Source: Haliotis asinina (Eukaryota; Mollusca; Gastropoda; Lepetellida; Haliotidae). From it: a DNA stretch of 64,000 nt. This document shows, in pieces, positions 32,501 to 45,500 of the stretch. The translations under genes were made by a program, and so were the position numbers. The first letter of the stretch is position 1. The number at the start of each line of letters is the position of its first letter. The stretch lies in the NCBI RefSeq assembly GCF_037392515.1, contig NC_090283.1, positions 26,924,249-26,988,248 on the forward strand. Reading direction: 5' to 3'. The notes under the pieces were generated by a model, which was not told where the DNA came from, ran no database searches, and saw nothing but the letters and a program-made list of their open reading frames with translations.

Positions 32501-35500
32501 GGTTCATATTTAACTGCTAATACAGCTTTTTAACAGGTCATAAGTTTGCATGATTTGAAAGTGTGTGTGACTTAACAAATCGAAGAGTGATACACAATGT
32601 ATTTACCAAAAAGTTTGAAAATTCATTAGCCTGTATGGTAAGTGACTTTGGAGAATTCCCCTTGGATTTTTACTAGCCCCAGGATAGTTGCCCACACTGG
32701 CTGCAATCACAAAGTGATGAACATATATCAGCAGTCAAGAGAAATCCATGACAACCTGTGTTTTGCCTGGTGGCTGATCCAAACATCTGGTATAAATTCT
32801 CTGCTAAGCTGTGTGGCCAACACCACATGTTGGCCCACTTTCAAATTCTGAATAGCAGAATAATTTAACTTTTAAGCCTATGGTTTATTTCCTATATTTA
32901 GTAAAAAATGTGTGAGAGTGAGAAATTTGATGTTGCTAGTTGACTGAACTGACTTTAAGATTGTTACTCACCTATGTTTCAACTTTTCCAGGCCTCAAAC
33001 ACAGGGGTCATATGATGATGAGCCGCGGGACAAGGGGGAACAGAGACAGCAGCCAAAACAATCTGACGACAAGCGATCATATGATGACAATCCAGATGAC
33101 AAGGAAATCTCTCGAGATGCCATTCCAGACAGTAATATGGTCATCGAGGTATGCTCACCTTGAAGTTACAGTATCTTCATTTGCTAGACCAGCATGAATC
33201 CTAAGTACAGAATATCACAAACTTTATTAATTTAACACAGACATGAGAATTTTCTGCGAATCTGCAGATTTCTGTGTTCTTGGTTTCCATTTCACCATTT
33301 TGGAGGTTGATGTAAGTTTGCAATAAGAATTTGAGGTGTAATGTCGAAAGGGAAGAATTCGTGAAACACAGAAGTGTTTGCTAACTGTGTGTGGAGTTTA
33401 TCTTTCTAATGCGGAGAGTGAACCAGCAAAACCTATGCAATGAACCTCAGTACTTAGTATATGGCACAATCAGTATCCTATTCTAGGGGTAATGTATATG
33501 GAGTGACTTGCCATACTTTTGCGTCTGTGATAGACAGCATTTCACGAGAAAATGGCTACCATTATCAAGTGAGGTGAAAATGACGATCGTCTTTTCAGTG
33601 TTTTTTACAATTTTTTCATTGTCATGTCCGGTAAAGGTTGCCAACAGTCATGCCTTATGAATTTTAGCTGCACATTACTTTGAATATTACGTTTATGGAT
33701 AAAGTTCTAAGTTTGCCTGTGATAAATAATGACATAGGTGTTAAGGGAACTGCCTTATCCCTGCGATGGAATAAAGAGCTAGATGTTTTAACATACATAG
33801 TTAATTACAGAGCAACTGGACGAATGTTGTGGAGTCCTTCGATGACATGAAGCTCAATGAACAACTTCTAAGAGGAATCTATGCCTATGGTTTCGAAAAA
33901 CCATCTGCTATCCAGCAGAGAGCTGTTATGCCTTGCATTGCAGGTAACATAACTGTCATGTTTAGCTTTTTAAAATCAGAATATCTACTTCAGTCATACA
34001 TTTTTATATCACCCCACCATTATCCTGCAGCTTGAAACATTGAAGAATTCAGTAGCACCACACAAGTGTAACGTGATGAATAAGACAGGTAGTCAGTACT
34101 TCAAGATAATTCTTTGCAAATACCTTTTGTGTTCTTAACCTAAAAATGGGTGTTACAGATAAACATGCTCATGGAAACGAATATGAAAGTAAAAGTGTGC
34201 AATTATTTATTTCCAGAATATCACCCACGGTGCAATACATAGCATGTGAAGAAACTTGGAAAAGAATAAAGGAACACCTGTACTTTCATGTGTTTCCTTA
34301 TTTATTTCCATGAGTATAATTAAAATAAACTGTTGGTCTTCCAGCATATTCGGCTTTTAATGTAAGGTTAATTGCTCAAATGTTTCCTGTTGGCTTGGGG
34401 ATGTTACCATGTCTTTTTAGTATTTTTAGCTGGTAATTATCTCTTGTTGGGTATGAAGTCCATTTCTGTTATCCCCAATGTGATATTGCTGAAATATTAC
34501 TTAATTCAGCATTAAATTAAACTCGCTTGCTTAAAAGGTTTGCTATGTTGCAGGCCATGATGTAATTGCCCAGGCCCAGTCAGGTACAGGCAAGACAGCC
34601 ACCTTCTCTGTTGCAATCCTCCAGAGACTGGATATCTCTATCAAGTCGTGCCAGGCTCTGGTTCTTGCTCCCACCAGGGAACTCGCACAACAGGTAACTT
34701 GTCATCATTTTCTTGTCAACTTATTGTAGGCATGATGTCACTCAGTCGTAGACCAGTGAAGATAGGGCTGGAATAGGTCTTCAGCAACCTATGCTTGTCA
34801 CAAGAGGCAACTTACAGGATCAGATGGTCAGGCTTGCTGACTTAGTCGACACACGTCATCAAATCCCAACTTCAGTGATTGATGCTCATGCTGTTGATCG
34901 CTGGATTGTCAGGTCCAAACAAGATTACAAACCATCGTCCTATAGCTGGAATATTGCTGAGTTCAGTGTAAAACTAAACTCACTCGATTGTAGAGTTTAT
35001 GCAAATTCACTTTATCGAAGATAACAATACGTCAAGAGACGTGGATCATGATAGTTAACTGTGGACTGTGATTTGTGTCCAAATTTGTCACCTCTACAGC
35101 CATATTGATCCATGAAAGTGTGACAAGCGTTACTTTTTTCCATTCTCCTTCATTAAGTTCACATACCATGATATTAATGAAATACTTTTCAAAAACACGT
35201 TTCAACCAACTGAGTCATTGCTGGTAGGAACAGCTGTTGCTCTGATCCATTGGACACACAAATAGGTTACTTGAATGATGTCAAAATTGTGAAATGGTTG
35301 CAATGTCACAAAGCTTGTTCCTGTAACTGTTAAAATTCCGTAGATACTTCACATCTGCCAAATGGTTTTGGATCATTATTTTGTTGACATTTCAATTATG
35401 TATTCTTAGTACATTGAGTAGGTACAGGTAATCTTACTAGCCTTGGAGAAGTTTTTCTATGCATTGGGGTCAGACTAAGAAGCTTCGGTCAAATCTTCAC

Positions 35501-38500
35501 TTTGTCTAGAGAAACTTCAAACATAAAACTTCCCAAAAGCACCATATTGTCCTGTGACTCTTCTGGTTGTCAAGTGGAAGAAGATAAAAGCATGTCACTT
35601 GGGTGAGGTGGATGTCATGTGACTTTCATCTCAATATTGTGTGCAACACCTTTAAGCAAAATAAATGTGGTTTATCTGTCAAGGTATGTTTCCTAAAACT
35701 GAGTAAAGGCTATTGATTCCTTGACAAGAAAATCCATCACAGTCAGTTCATTGCGAAGTGAACATTCAGAACATGTGCCTGATCGTATGACAAGTGATGT
35801 CACATAAGACTGAAGTAAGCTCTGAGTTTTTAGCTCAGTCAGTCGGCTTATAGAACTCAGAGTTTACTTAGTCTTATGTGACACTGTCTGTTGATTTCAC
35901 ATGACTGCAAAATTTGGATTTGTTGTAATTATTAGATTGTTTGTTAGTGAGCAATTCATCAGTATTAAATGAAGACACTGTAGGTAGTCCATACATGCTT
36001 ACTTTCCTTTTGTCAAATGTCCTTTGAGTTTCATTTTGAATTCTGAACATACAACCATCAGATCATGGATTCATCAGTGGTATGGTAAATCCATCCATCC
36101 TACTTCCGATAACTACCGTATTGTCCTTTATATGACTTTGCTGGTTGTCAAGCGGAAGAAAATTAATGCATATCACTTGGGTGAAGTGAATGTCTTGTGG
36201 CTTTCATCTCCATGTGATGTGTGACACAATTTAACAGAATTATCAATCCCAGTGTGTTTTGGGGAAAAGGTTATTAGTGAAGCATGGTTGTTTGCCTGTA
36301 TATTCCAAAAATACAGGGCTCCAGATAAGGGCTGTAGCAGCATATGTAAGGACAAAAAATATGCACGATACTTTTTACGTCATTACTGATACGTCTTTCA
36401 GTCCATTATGACTTTAAATTATTACTAAACTAATTCCAAGCAAGATGTGATATATACACTCACATTCTAAAAGCTGAAGTCTACAAGCAATGAGGTGAAG
36501 TTGGAAAGACAAGACTTGCCATTCATTGACAACTTCCTGCACATTTCATCCAATGGGTGAAGCTGTTTGGTAACTCATTTTGGGTTTCATGCTAATCCCA
36601 GTGTCTTTATTAGTGAAGGAGCAAGGCAAGACCGCAAAGTACCCAAACCCTCTTTACCAAAAATCCATCACCTTCTGACAAAATTAAAATTCAACCAAAC
36701 CTGTTTGCTAGGTTTCAGTTGGTGTAGGTACTAATTGAATACAAAATCTCACCAACCAATAGTGTGGTGTGTGACAGTATATCACATAACAGTGAAACTG
36801 TTCCTGAAGTAAGTTTTAAAAGCTGCCAGACCAAGCTGCAAAGTGACCGAAAATGGTTTTGGTCAAACTTCCCAAAAGCACCGTATTGTCCTGTGACTCT
36901 GCAGGTTGTCAAGCGGAAGAAGATAAAAGCATATCACTTGGGTGAGGTGGATGTCATGTGACTTTCATCTCAATATTGCGTGCAACACTTTATAATAAAA
37001 TTTACGTTTTGCTAGTGGCTTATCAGGTCAGGTATGTTCCTTAAAACTAAGAAAGACAATTGATTCCTTGACAGTGGTGCAAAAATCAAGTGACTGCATG
37101 ATGTCACATTAAAAATAAAATTAGACTGAGCCACCAAATCATCAACATATTTTGTGTAATTATGATGATATAGTTTTCAAGTCTATAAATTTGATAAGCT
37201 TTATTTTCTAAGCATTACTGAAAAACAGTTGTTTCAATTTCCTGGATCTGCTTGTCGCAAGACTAACGGGATCGGGTGGACAGACTCGCTGACTTAGTTG
37301 ACACATGTCATCGGTTCCCAGTTGCGCAGATTGATGTTCATGATGTTGGTCACTGGATTGTGTGATCCAGACTCGATTATGTACAGACCGCTGTCGTATA
37401 GCTGTAATATTGCTGAGTGCGGCGTAAAACTAAACTGACTCGCTCACTCAGTTGTCCTGGAAGCTAACACACAAACATTAATCATCCAAAACAGGACTTT
37501 CCATTATGCGTACTGGCATGAGAAATGGCCATACCCATGTTGACCTGTGAGAATGGTTTTAGTTTCATGGTGAATTCCAGACCGTGTTCACCATGAAGAA
37601 GATTGTGGATTCATCAGTTGTATGGTAAATCCAACCATCCTACTTCCGATAACTACCGTATAGTGCTATATATGACTGTGCTGGTTGTCAAGCGGAAGAA
37701 AATTAACGCATACTACTTGGGTGAGTTGAATGTCTTGTGGCTTTCACCTCAATATTGTGTGCAACAGTTATGTCTGATTATAAAGATTTTATCAGTGTGT
37801 CCTTGGGGTATTTGTTTCACCTGAGTTCAGTTTATATTCATTTTTTATTACAGATTCAGAAAGTGGTTGTTGCCCTCGGTGACTATCTTGGAGCTAAGTG
37901 TCATGCCTGTATTGGTGGCACAAATGTCCGTGACGACATTCGCAAACTGGAAGATGGCATTCACGTGGTCGTAGGGACACCAGGACGTGTGTTTGACATG
38001 ATTAACAGGCGTGTTCTCAGTAAGTATTTGCCTTGTTAAAAAAAAGTTTGAATGATGTTTGAGATTTAAAAATTAGAAGTGATAAATATTAGTCAACATG
38101 TTTAACATTTACAAGGTCAGATTTTCTAAAACACCCTTTTAAAAGGACTTGAAATATGGTTGAGCAGTGACATTGTTTTATTTCTGTTTTTAGATTGTAA
38201 ACACATCCAGATGTTCGTTCTTGACGAGGCCGACGAGATGTTGTCCCGAGGATTCAAGGATCAAATCTACGACGTTTTCCAGTACATGAACGCCAACACA
38301 CAGGTCAGTCCTTCAGACCCTCACTCACTCACTCACTCATCAGTGTAGTAGGCAAATCAGTGAATGGTGGGCTTCTAGCTAACAGGTGCTTATAGGACTT
38401 TCAAAGATGTGTAAACCAACTTTTTCAAAACACAAACGTTTACATTTCAAAAAGTTTTCATGTAAAACTCAAATGATCCCATAATCCAGGCATGTTTTGC

Positions 38501-41468
38501 ACAACAGTTACAATGTCTTAGGCCTGATACAGACATGTTTGTTCCATACATGGCATAGTAAAATATAGATGTTTTAGTTTTACATCTGAGCCGAAGGATA
38601 ATGGACCTGATTCATAGTCTGTAAATGAGCTAAAATCCGCTGTTCTCTTGCATAAAATGACCTTTGACGTCAGATCCGAAAGTCTGTAATCCTTCTGTGA
38701 CTTGTAAATATGTTTGGTGGTGATTACCAGTGATGGTTTTGTAGGTGGTGCTGCTGTCTGCCACAATGCCAGTAGAGGTGCTGGAGGTGACACAGCGGTT
38801 CATGAGGTCCCCAATCAGGATCTTGGTGAAGAAAGAAGAACTCACCTTGGAGGGTATTAAACAGTTCTACATCTCCGTAGAGAGAGAGGTAATGCCTAGT
38901 GTTATCTGATCCATCCACTGGTATCATGTACATGCTGTAAGAAAATGTGGTGGCTTTGTTAATTTCTTATATTTAACATTTCCTCGCTATACATAAAACT
39001 AGAATTCATAATCACCCACTGGAATCTGTAATTTCTTTTGTGCGTGGTCACATATAGCCAATAACTGCTTTTCTGTATTAAGTGGAATAAATGTGTCATT
39101 TGGTTTGGTGGTTGACAGTAGATATTTACATCTGTCATGGCTGGTGATTAATGTTTTCCTAGTCAAGGTTGCAATGATGAAGACCCTTCCACTATTCGCA
39201 GTTTCCACAGAGGGGTTTGAACCTCAAAGATGTCAATATCCTTCCTTGGATGTCTGAGCAACCTGTTTTCACAGAAAATATGACTTGTAATGCAGATTTG
39301 GTTTCTCAACATCCCTGCTTATGGTTCTTGTGTATGCTTTGTTTCTCAGGAGTGGAAACTGGACACCCTTTGTGATCTGTACGAGACCCTGACCATCACA
39401 CAGGCCGTCATATTCTGCAATACTCGGAGGAAAGTCGACTGGCTCACAGAGAAAATGATGTCCAGAGACTTCACAGTATCTGCCTTGGTGAGTGAGTTGT
39501 TTAGTTCTCAGTGACAGGATTTGTACATCATTTCTTGTACACTAGAATAAGGGGACAGTTGCAGTGATGAAGACTCTTCCACAATTCGCAGTTTCCACAG
39601 AGAGGGGTGACCCTTAAAGATGTCAATATCCTTCCTTGGATGTCTGAGCAACTGTCGCATCAACTTCCTTAATTAGAATTTGCATGTTGTAAACAGTTCA
39701 CACTACTGTTTTGGTGGGAATAAATTCTTGGCGCAAAGGGCAGTAGGATGGATATTCTGTACAAACATTCCGTGTTTCTATGAATTGTTTATAGAAAATT
39801 CTGTAACATTTGGATAAGTTTGCAAGTACCAAAGGTATGAAGTCCTCTGAAAGCTAGGATGGATGTGTATCTTGGATAGAATGCACTTCTGAAATATTCT
39901 AATGATGATCAAATTTTTCTGCATGTGTGTGATGTGAAACCCATTGTGAAGGGTTGTCACCTTAAGAATTATGAAACAAGAGATTTAAAGGTTCAGCACA
40001 AGCGTTGGGAAGTCAGTAGCCTAGCAGTAAAGAACTTGTGAAAATGGGAGGTCCATTGTCATGGAACAATCAAGACTTGGTCTGAATGAAGGTTTTTTGG
40101 ATATCAAGTCTTTGAAGGGCAATTAGAAGTAAAATACGAAAAAATGAAAGATTTTTATGGATATCAACTTGTTTATTATGAGTACACAACGTTTCAGAGT
40201 TATTGCTTACTCCTTCATCAGGTGCAGTTGTACCTGTTGATGGATGTAACTGCATCATCTCCATGTTGATGTTGTATCAAGTCTTCGAAGGGCATTTAGA
40301 AGTGAAATACATAAGAATGAAGACTTCTTTATTATGAGTACACAAGGTTTCGGAGTTAATGCTTACTCCTTCATCAGGTGAATGAGAAGGGGATACAAAG
40401 CTATATTTATATGTACAGGTAAACAATAACAGCTCTGTACCCCATTCTCATTCAGCTGATGGAGTAAGTATTAGCTCCGAAACGTTGATATCCATAAAGA
40501 TCTTCATTCTTATGTATTTCACTTCTAAATGCTCTTCAAAGACTTGAAGACCTGGTGTGTTCCATCATTTTTTGGGAATGCTGGAGTAGCCTGATGGTTG
40601 AAGTAGTTGCTTATCATCCTGAAGACCTGGGTTTGATTCCCCACATGAGGGACATTGGCAAAGTCCATATCTGGTGTCCTCCGTCATGATATTGCTGGAA
40701 TATTGCTCAAAGCGTCATAAAACTGAACTCAATCTAGCAATTTTTTTGCATTTTCTGTCTCACTTTTCTGTATAACATTTCCTGCTTTGTTACAGCATGG
40801 CGACCTGGATCAGAAGGAACGTGATGTCATTATGCGGGAGTTCCGCACTGGATCAAGCCGAGTGCTGATCACCACCGACTTACTTGCCAGGGGCATTGAT
40901 GTCCAGCAAGTGTCACTTGTCATAAACTATGATCTGCCAGCCAACAGAGAAAACTACATTCATAGGTGAGTAAATAGCACTTAAGTCTGGCTGTGGTGTC
41001 GTTATTTCCATGTCTTCCTTATTCCCCTGCAACCCCATTCACAATCACAGTGAAATAGTTGTGATTTCTGATGTAATCTCAAGGATGTTGATAAATGGAT
41101 GGTGTGTTTCCAGCCACACAACCAGGGCAAGCTCGTATTATTTCTTCTCAGTGGGATTGATACTTGCTAATGTAGAGGGATGAGTCGGCGGGGGAAAATG
41201 GTGTTGAGGGTAGGGGTTTAAATTTTTAAGTAAAACATTGAGTCATGATAGCTCTTTAATGTTTTTGTCTGTTGCCCACGCACATTCTTTGTACCTAAAT
41301 AGAATTATTTTCTTTGTCTTCAGAATTGGACGAGGTGGACGATTTGGCCGAAAGGGTGTGGCCATTAACTTTGTGACAGAAGCTGATACCCGCACAATGC
41401 GGGACATTGAAGCCTTCTACAACACGCAGGTTGAAGAGATGCCTATGAATGTTGCTGACCTTATTTAA
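29569..41468 (+). CDS. EIF4A: Eukaryotic initiation factor 4A (DEAD-box RNA helicase)
   Basis: Ten coding exons join in phase: 29569-29741, 32992-33148, 33811-33943, 34554-34693, 37854-38019, 38194-38303, 38745-38888, 39350-39487, 40796-40965 and 41324-41468, giving 491 residues. Visible motifs are Q motif [10 protein letters not shown] 137-146, Walker A AQSGTGKT 162-169, PTREL 194-198, TPGR, DEAD 267-270, SAT 298-300, IFCNT, ARGIDV and HRIGRGGR 443-450. The end is MPMNVADLI. The choice of VFDMINRR and [11 protein letters not shown] favours eIF4A1/2 over eIF4A3. eIF4A unwinds 5' UTRs within the eIF4F complex in the cytosol. About 85 residues precede the point where most family members begin. 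Exon 1 is supported by phase, a GTAATT donor and the TATA box, but not by homology, so the N-terminus is the least certain part. ATTAAA at 42030 may mark the 3' end. Confidence 0.92.
29742..32991 (+). other. eIF4A intron 1
   Basis: A 3.25 kb intron in which no further gene is supported. It contains a run of 13 C at 31377-31389. The open frames at 32074-32851 have no recognisable domain or splice context. Confidence 0.5.
34445..34535 (+). repeat. tRNA-headed SINE (family A), 3' part, in eIF4A intron 3
   Basis: GGGTATGAAGTCCATTTCTG, ATGTGATATTGCTGAAATAT and a decayed AAATTAAACTCGCTTGCTT tail match the second half of family A. The tRNA-like head is absent. Confidence 0.6.
34745..34990 (+). repeat. 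SINE-like repeat family B in eIF4A intron 4
   Basis: The order GGTCTTCAGCAACCTATGCT, CAGGCTTGCTGACTTAGTCG, GATTGTCAGGTCCAAACAAG and GTAAAACTAAACTCACTC is that of family B. The copy is older than the one at 27668. Confidence 0.75.
35797..35885. repeat. Hairpin-forming inverted repeat in eIF4A intron 4
   Basis: GTCACATAAGACTGAAGTAA and CTCTGAGTT pair with AACTCAGAG and TTTACTTAGTCTTATGTGAC across a loop of about 20 bases. Confidence 0.7.
37248..37452 (+). repeat. SINE-like repeat family B, head truncated, in eIF4A intron 4
   Basis: GACTAACGGGATCGGGTGGA, CTCGCTGACTTAGTTGACAC, GATCCAGACTCGATTATGTA and GCGGCGTAAAACTAAACTGA identify the family. The copy is well preserved. Confidence 0.8.
39171..39655. 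repeat. Direct duplication flanking eIF4A exon 8
   Basis: About 94 bp at 39171-39264 recurs at 39561-39655 with few differences (TTCGCAGTTTCCACAGAG, then AAAGATGTCAATATCCTTCC and TTGGATGTCTGAGCAAC). Exon 8 (39350-39487) lies between the copies. Confidence 0.75.
40278..40546. repeat. Hairpin element in eIF4A intron 8, with a partial extra copy upstream
   Basis: Arms of about 105 bp contain CAAGTCTTCGAAGGGCATTT, GTGAAATACATAAGAATGAA and CGGAGTTAATGCTTACTCC at one side, and their inverse at the other. A third, direct copy lies at about 40095-40220. A short fragment also occurs at 10962. This is probably a MITE-like repeat. Confidence 0.7.
40588..40735 (+). repeat. tRNA-headed SINE (family A) in eIF4A intron 8
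   Basis: AGTAGCCTGATGGTTGAAGT (A box), GGGTTTGATTCCCCACATGA (B box), TATCTGGTGTCCTCCGTCAT and ATAAAACTGAACTCAATC follow the family order from head to tail. Confidence 0.75.
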
Positions 41469-42104
41469 TTTAAGCCAAATCTAGGTTTTTCTTCACTGGT
41501 TCCACCTGAAAAACAGGAACTAGTCACAAGGATTCTGTTTGAAAAAATCTAAAATTGACTTAATGCATTCATTAGCTCTTACGTAATGTTTGTTTTCTCA
41601 TGCGGACTCTCTTCAAGTATGGTCACATGAGGTTATCAGTTGTCTGAAGCATCAGCCGTGTTTATACCAACTAAATTATGCCTAATTATTAGCAGCACTC
41701 ATTATTTTTATTACCAAATTGTTTCCTTTGTTGCGCATGTAAAAAGGCACCACAGTATCATATTTTGATATTGTGCAATACCAAGCATCTTTAAATTTTT
41801 AAAAATTACAAAAAAATAGCAATTGTCATTTGAAAAAAATGTAAGTGAAAAAAATTCCTGTACAGAAGTTGAAATGTATCATTTTGTGTTGTTTGTCGTC
41901 CATTGCTCTGTGGTACGCGTCAAAGCCTACCTTCCTACCACCACTCATAGGGGCGGGCGGCTCATGTTTGTCCGCGCGGGATCGGGATTATCACTGTTCC
42001 ATGAAACGCGGCAGAAACATACTAGATGTATTAAAGTCATGTATTGATAATGTTGGTGTTCATTGTTTTACTTTTTGGTCTGAAATCAAGAGCAATTGGC
42101 AACG

Positions 42105-42590
42105 TAGTGGGCGAGCTGTCTAAGGCGCCAGGCTACTAATCCAGTGAGCTTGGAGGTGCCGGGATCGAGCCCACCTGTAACCGGGTGTAAAAAAAACTTT
42201 GTGTGCAGACTCTTTCAGTGTTGTCACAACCCCTAGTGTGTAGTACTCAACCCTGTGCACTTAAAAGAACCCACAAATCCGTTGGTAGATGACCAGATGG
42301 TAGCCACACGAATACATGCAAACACCTAGTTGCAAGTACAGCAACATGCAGTAAACATGCAGTACACATCTATCCCAGTCCACCCAGCAGTGAATGGGTA
42401 AATCGTGAGGATGGAAAAGCCTCATAAACTCAGTGCACCTGGTAGGCTGCAAGAGTTGTATGATCCCCAGGGAGTTGCGATTGAAAGTACTATGTGCGGA
42501 CATGGACATCCAAGGATTGAGGGAACAACAAAGCGTCCTTGAGCAGTTGAACTAACTGGATATTGGTGCTGTGTATTGCTATACAAATAT
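42105..42590 (+). repeat. tRNA-Leu-headed SINE with a long body
   Basis: The start GTGGGCGAGCTGTCTAAGGC and CCAGGCTACTAATCCAG resemble a tRNA-Leu A box and anticodon arm. GGGATCGAGCCC stands for the B box. The following ~350 bp contain GTGCACTTAAAAGAACCCAC and a 3' region with AAAGCGTCCTTGAGCAG and TGCTATACAAATATC. The latter resembles the common SINE 3' phrase CCTTGAGCA..GCTATATAAAT. The subfamily name was not determined. Confidence 0.65.
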
Positions 42591-45500
42591 CTAGTTGTAT
42601 AGTAGCATCCTTGGGCAGGAATGGCCATTTTCTGCGAATTCACATGAAATTCATGGATTTTAAATGCAAATCAATAGATCCTGAATCCCATACTCACTGC
42701 TGATTTTAGCTTTAATTAGTTTCACCTGTTGCCATTCCTGCTTAAGAGGTAGGCCAGTGGGTTCAAGGTTATGCACATACACTTGTTAATTTTATAAAGG
42801 TGGTCTTTCCCTATGAACATGGCATGTAGTGATTGAACTTGGTCATTGGTATAGGTTAATGAGAAAGAATTAACGGAGTACAATATTGCAGGACAAGTAT
42901 GCCAAGTCGACCTGTACTGCCCACTTCATCAGACCCCTAGTCTTTAAATCACACATGCTATTTTATGCCTAATTGAAAATTTTTCGAACTAAACAGTATT
43001 CTGTGAAATGGACTTGAAATTTTGTGGTGATTTGAACACTATTTGTTGGCAGTGGAGCGAAGTATTGGTGGTGCTGGGAGATTTTTTTGCCACATGCAGT
43101 TAGTAATTACTAATTAGCAGTTATCAATGGATGTTTCTTGAAAGGAGCCCACCTTAGCAAAGCCTGGCTCATCAGTCTGGATTTAGGTTTCTGATTAAGT
43201 ACTCTGCACTGATGAATTTACCTTCATACCATACCCTGATCTCTTCTGAAGGTCAGTGGTGTGTACTCTTCAGAAAAAGTAGGGGATCTTCATTTTTTTT
43301 TTTATTTACGATTAAATATTTTTAGGAGTTTTATCAGTCGGTCAATGTTGATATATTATTGAATGTTTTAAGGGTGCATCACCATTTGCACTTCCTAACA
43401 ACCATAGATATTTGGAATGTCGCTTTTGAGAGACGATTGGTGTATGGCATGTATACGATTTTCATTTTTAAACTAGAAACAAATACTAACAAGAGTGTGA
43501 TGCAAGATGAGTGTCGAAATTTATGTTCTAAGTGATTTCTCGACCTGGAAAAAGCGTCAAACTGAAGAAAGGGACCCCATGTACATGTGTTTAGGGGGGT
43601 AATGGAGGTGCGTTCATAAGACACTTCCTATCCAAATTGAAAGTTCATTATCCCTTCCTTTTTTTGACAAGTATATTAGAGGTCATGTAGTTGATAACCT
43701 ACCAACTTTTGCATTTGCACAATATTAGACATAATTGTTCGATGGTAATTAGTGACAAAGTTCCAGTTGTATCGAACATGTCATATAAAATATGTCACCA
43801 AAATGTGGACTTTTGCCACAAGCATCTTTGGCTTTGGCCACTTTTAGGGACACCAGAAGTGGACATATCCTGTACCCATATGGGGTATCAAACACAAGGG
43901 TACACCAGTCACCCTTTAAGGAAAGCAATACATGTAATTGCATTGGAGGTTTAACGAAACATTCCAAAGGAGCTTCTTGTGTTTTGGCAAATACATCTTT
44001 CAGTTGAGACGAATTTGCTCAAAGTAAGAGTGAGAAATGCTCTCTGCTGTGATGACTTGTCATCTGGATTCAATATTCCAGTGGTCAACTTGTGGACTGA
44101 CTTTCCAATGATAACTCTTTGATAGGCTACCCGTGGTGCTACAAAGCAGTGAACACACTGGCACCTTATCTGCAGGATATGGTGGCTGGTAAACAAATAA
44201 CTCAAGTCAGTTTTTGTGATAAGGGATTTTCACTTTATTGTTTTCTTTCAAAAATAAGAAGTTGTACCTACCACATGTAAGTTTCACGCAGACACCAGGA
44301 AGAAAGATTGAGATAAGAAAAATATCTTAAGGTTATATTGGCAATTGTGCTCCAGCTAACATTCGATTTATACTCTTTTTATTTTATTTTACCTGGCCAA
44401 AAGGCAAATACCAAGGTAACAGGGAAAACGTACAGTAATACAAATATTTGTTTCTCTTATTTAAGCTCTTGTGATGAATACAGATATGCACTCTCCACTT
44501 TCAGTGAACCTGCATTTGTGGTTTGATGACATAGCACGTGGCCATGCCTTGTGTTAACTAATGCAATTTCCGAAAAGAACCCTTCAACAATAATAGTTGT
44601 AAGGAGAATAGTGTTGAACAGATTTTTTACTAATAAATCGTGTACATTGAGTCTCCAAATTCCTGAGGAAGCAAATATAGTCCCTTGGTCACTAATCCCT
44701 CTAAAACCAATTCAATGGAGGCACAGCAACTGGAATGTCAGAAGTCCTCAAGGGAGACAACTCTTTTTGGCTAACACCTCTGTAATTCAAGTTTCTTCCT
44801 TGGATTTTCAAATATTAGCCAAGAAAAGTTGTTTCTCCCATGTCGGACGATTAAGTCACAGAGTGTTGATAATACGTTCGTTGGTAGGTAGATAGTTACT
44901 AGAATTTCACAGCAATAACAAAAATGAAAAAAAAACCCATTAACATGATGACAAGTGTCCAAAACTTGGGATGGTTTTTTTGTGGAGGGGAAAGGGAAGA
45001 TCTTTGTGAAAGTGAACTTAAAGATATTTTTCATTTTGTTGATTGTATCTTGTGAACATCAATATGGAATTTCATCAAGCACATGAAACATGGTGACAGC
45101 TAAAAGAATATAAAAATATAAAAGACATTAGAAAAATTTGATATGACATGTTACAGTGTGATGATGAACAGCTGTCTAAAGTGAGAGTTGTAACACCTGT
45201 CCATGTTTGGGGCCAGTGGTCCCACATCTGGAGCCCAAAGCATGGACATATATCACAGGAAATTAGTACCCCTACAGTGAAAGATGTATCCTGTAAGGCA
45301 CACCAACATTCCACACATACTAACAAGGTTAAAGCTATGTAGGATTGTTTATGTCGCTTGAAGCTGCTCACTATGAGACCTAAATCTGCATTTCACTCTT
45401 CAAATTTCTGATGTTTGGAGGATTATAATAACACTTTCTTCTTACAAAAATATTTCATTAATTACGATAGGACAGAAATTTTTACCACACTGCTTTGATG

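Larger units (their letters stand above)
35510..37767. repeat. Four copies of a ~100-150 bp unit within eIF4A intron 4
   Basis: Copies lie at about 35510-35665, 36064-36240, 36865-37000 and 37602-37767. All share TGGTTGTCAAG(C/T)GGAAGAA followed by CACTTGGGTGA and TCATCTCAATATTGTG-type phrases. Two have the upstream part TCCTACTTCCGATAACTACC and two have CAAACTTCCCAAAAGCACC, so two subtypes alternate. Open frames in each give variants of [15 protein letters not shown] but no known domain. The origin is unknown. Confidence 0.7.

Noticed and set aside
32074-32851. Series of 60-77 codon frames in eIF4A intron 1
   Set aside because: No domain, no splice signals in phase, and they lie inside an intron whose flanking exons join correctly.
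42105-42175. Possible tRNA-Leu gene
   Set aside because: Anticodon and acceptor stems do not fold well by eye and the sequence continues into a long SINE body, so it is a SINE head.
44551-44895. 114-codon frame in the spacer
   Set aside because: No domain, no paralogue in the window and AT-rich composition like its surroundings.
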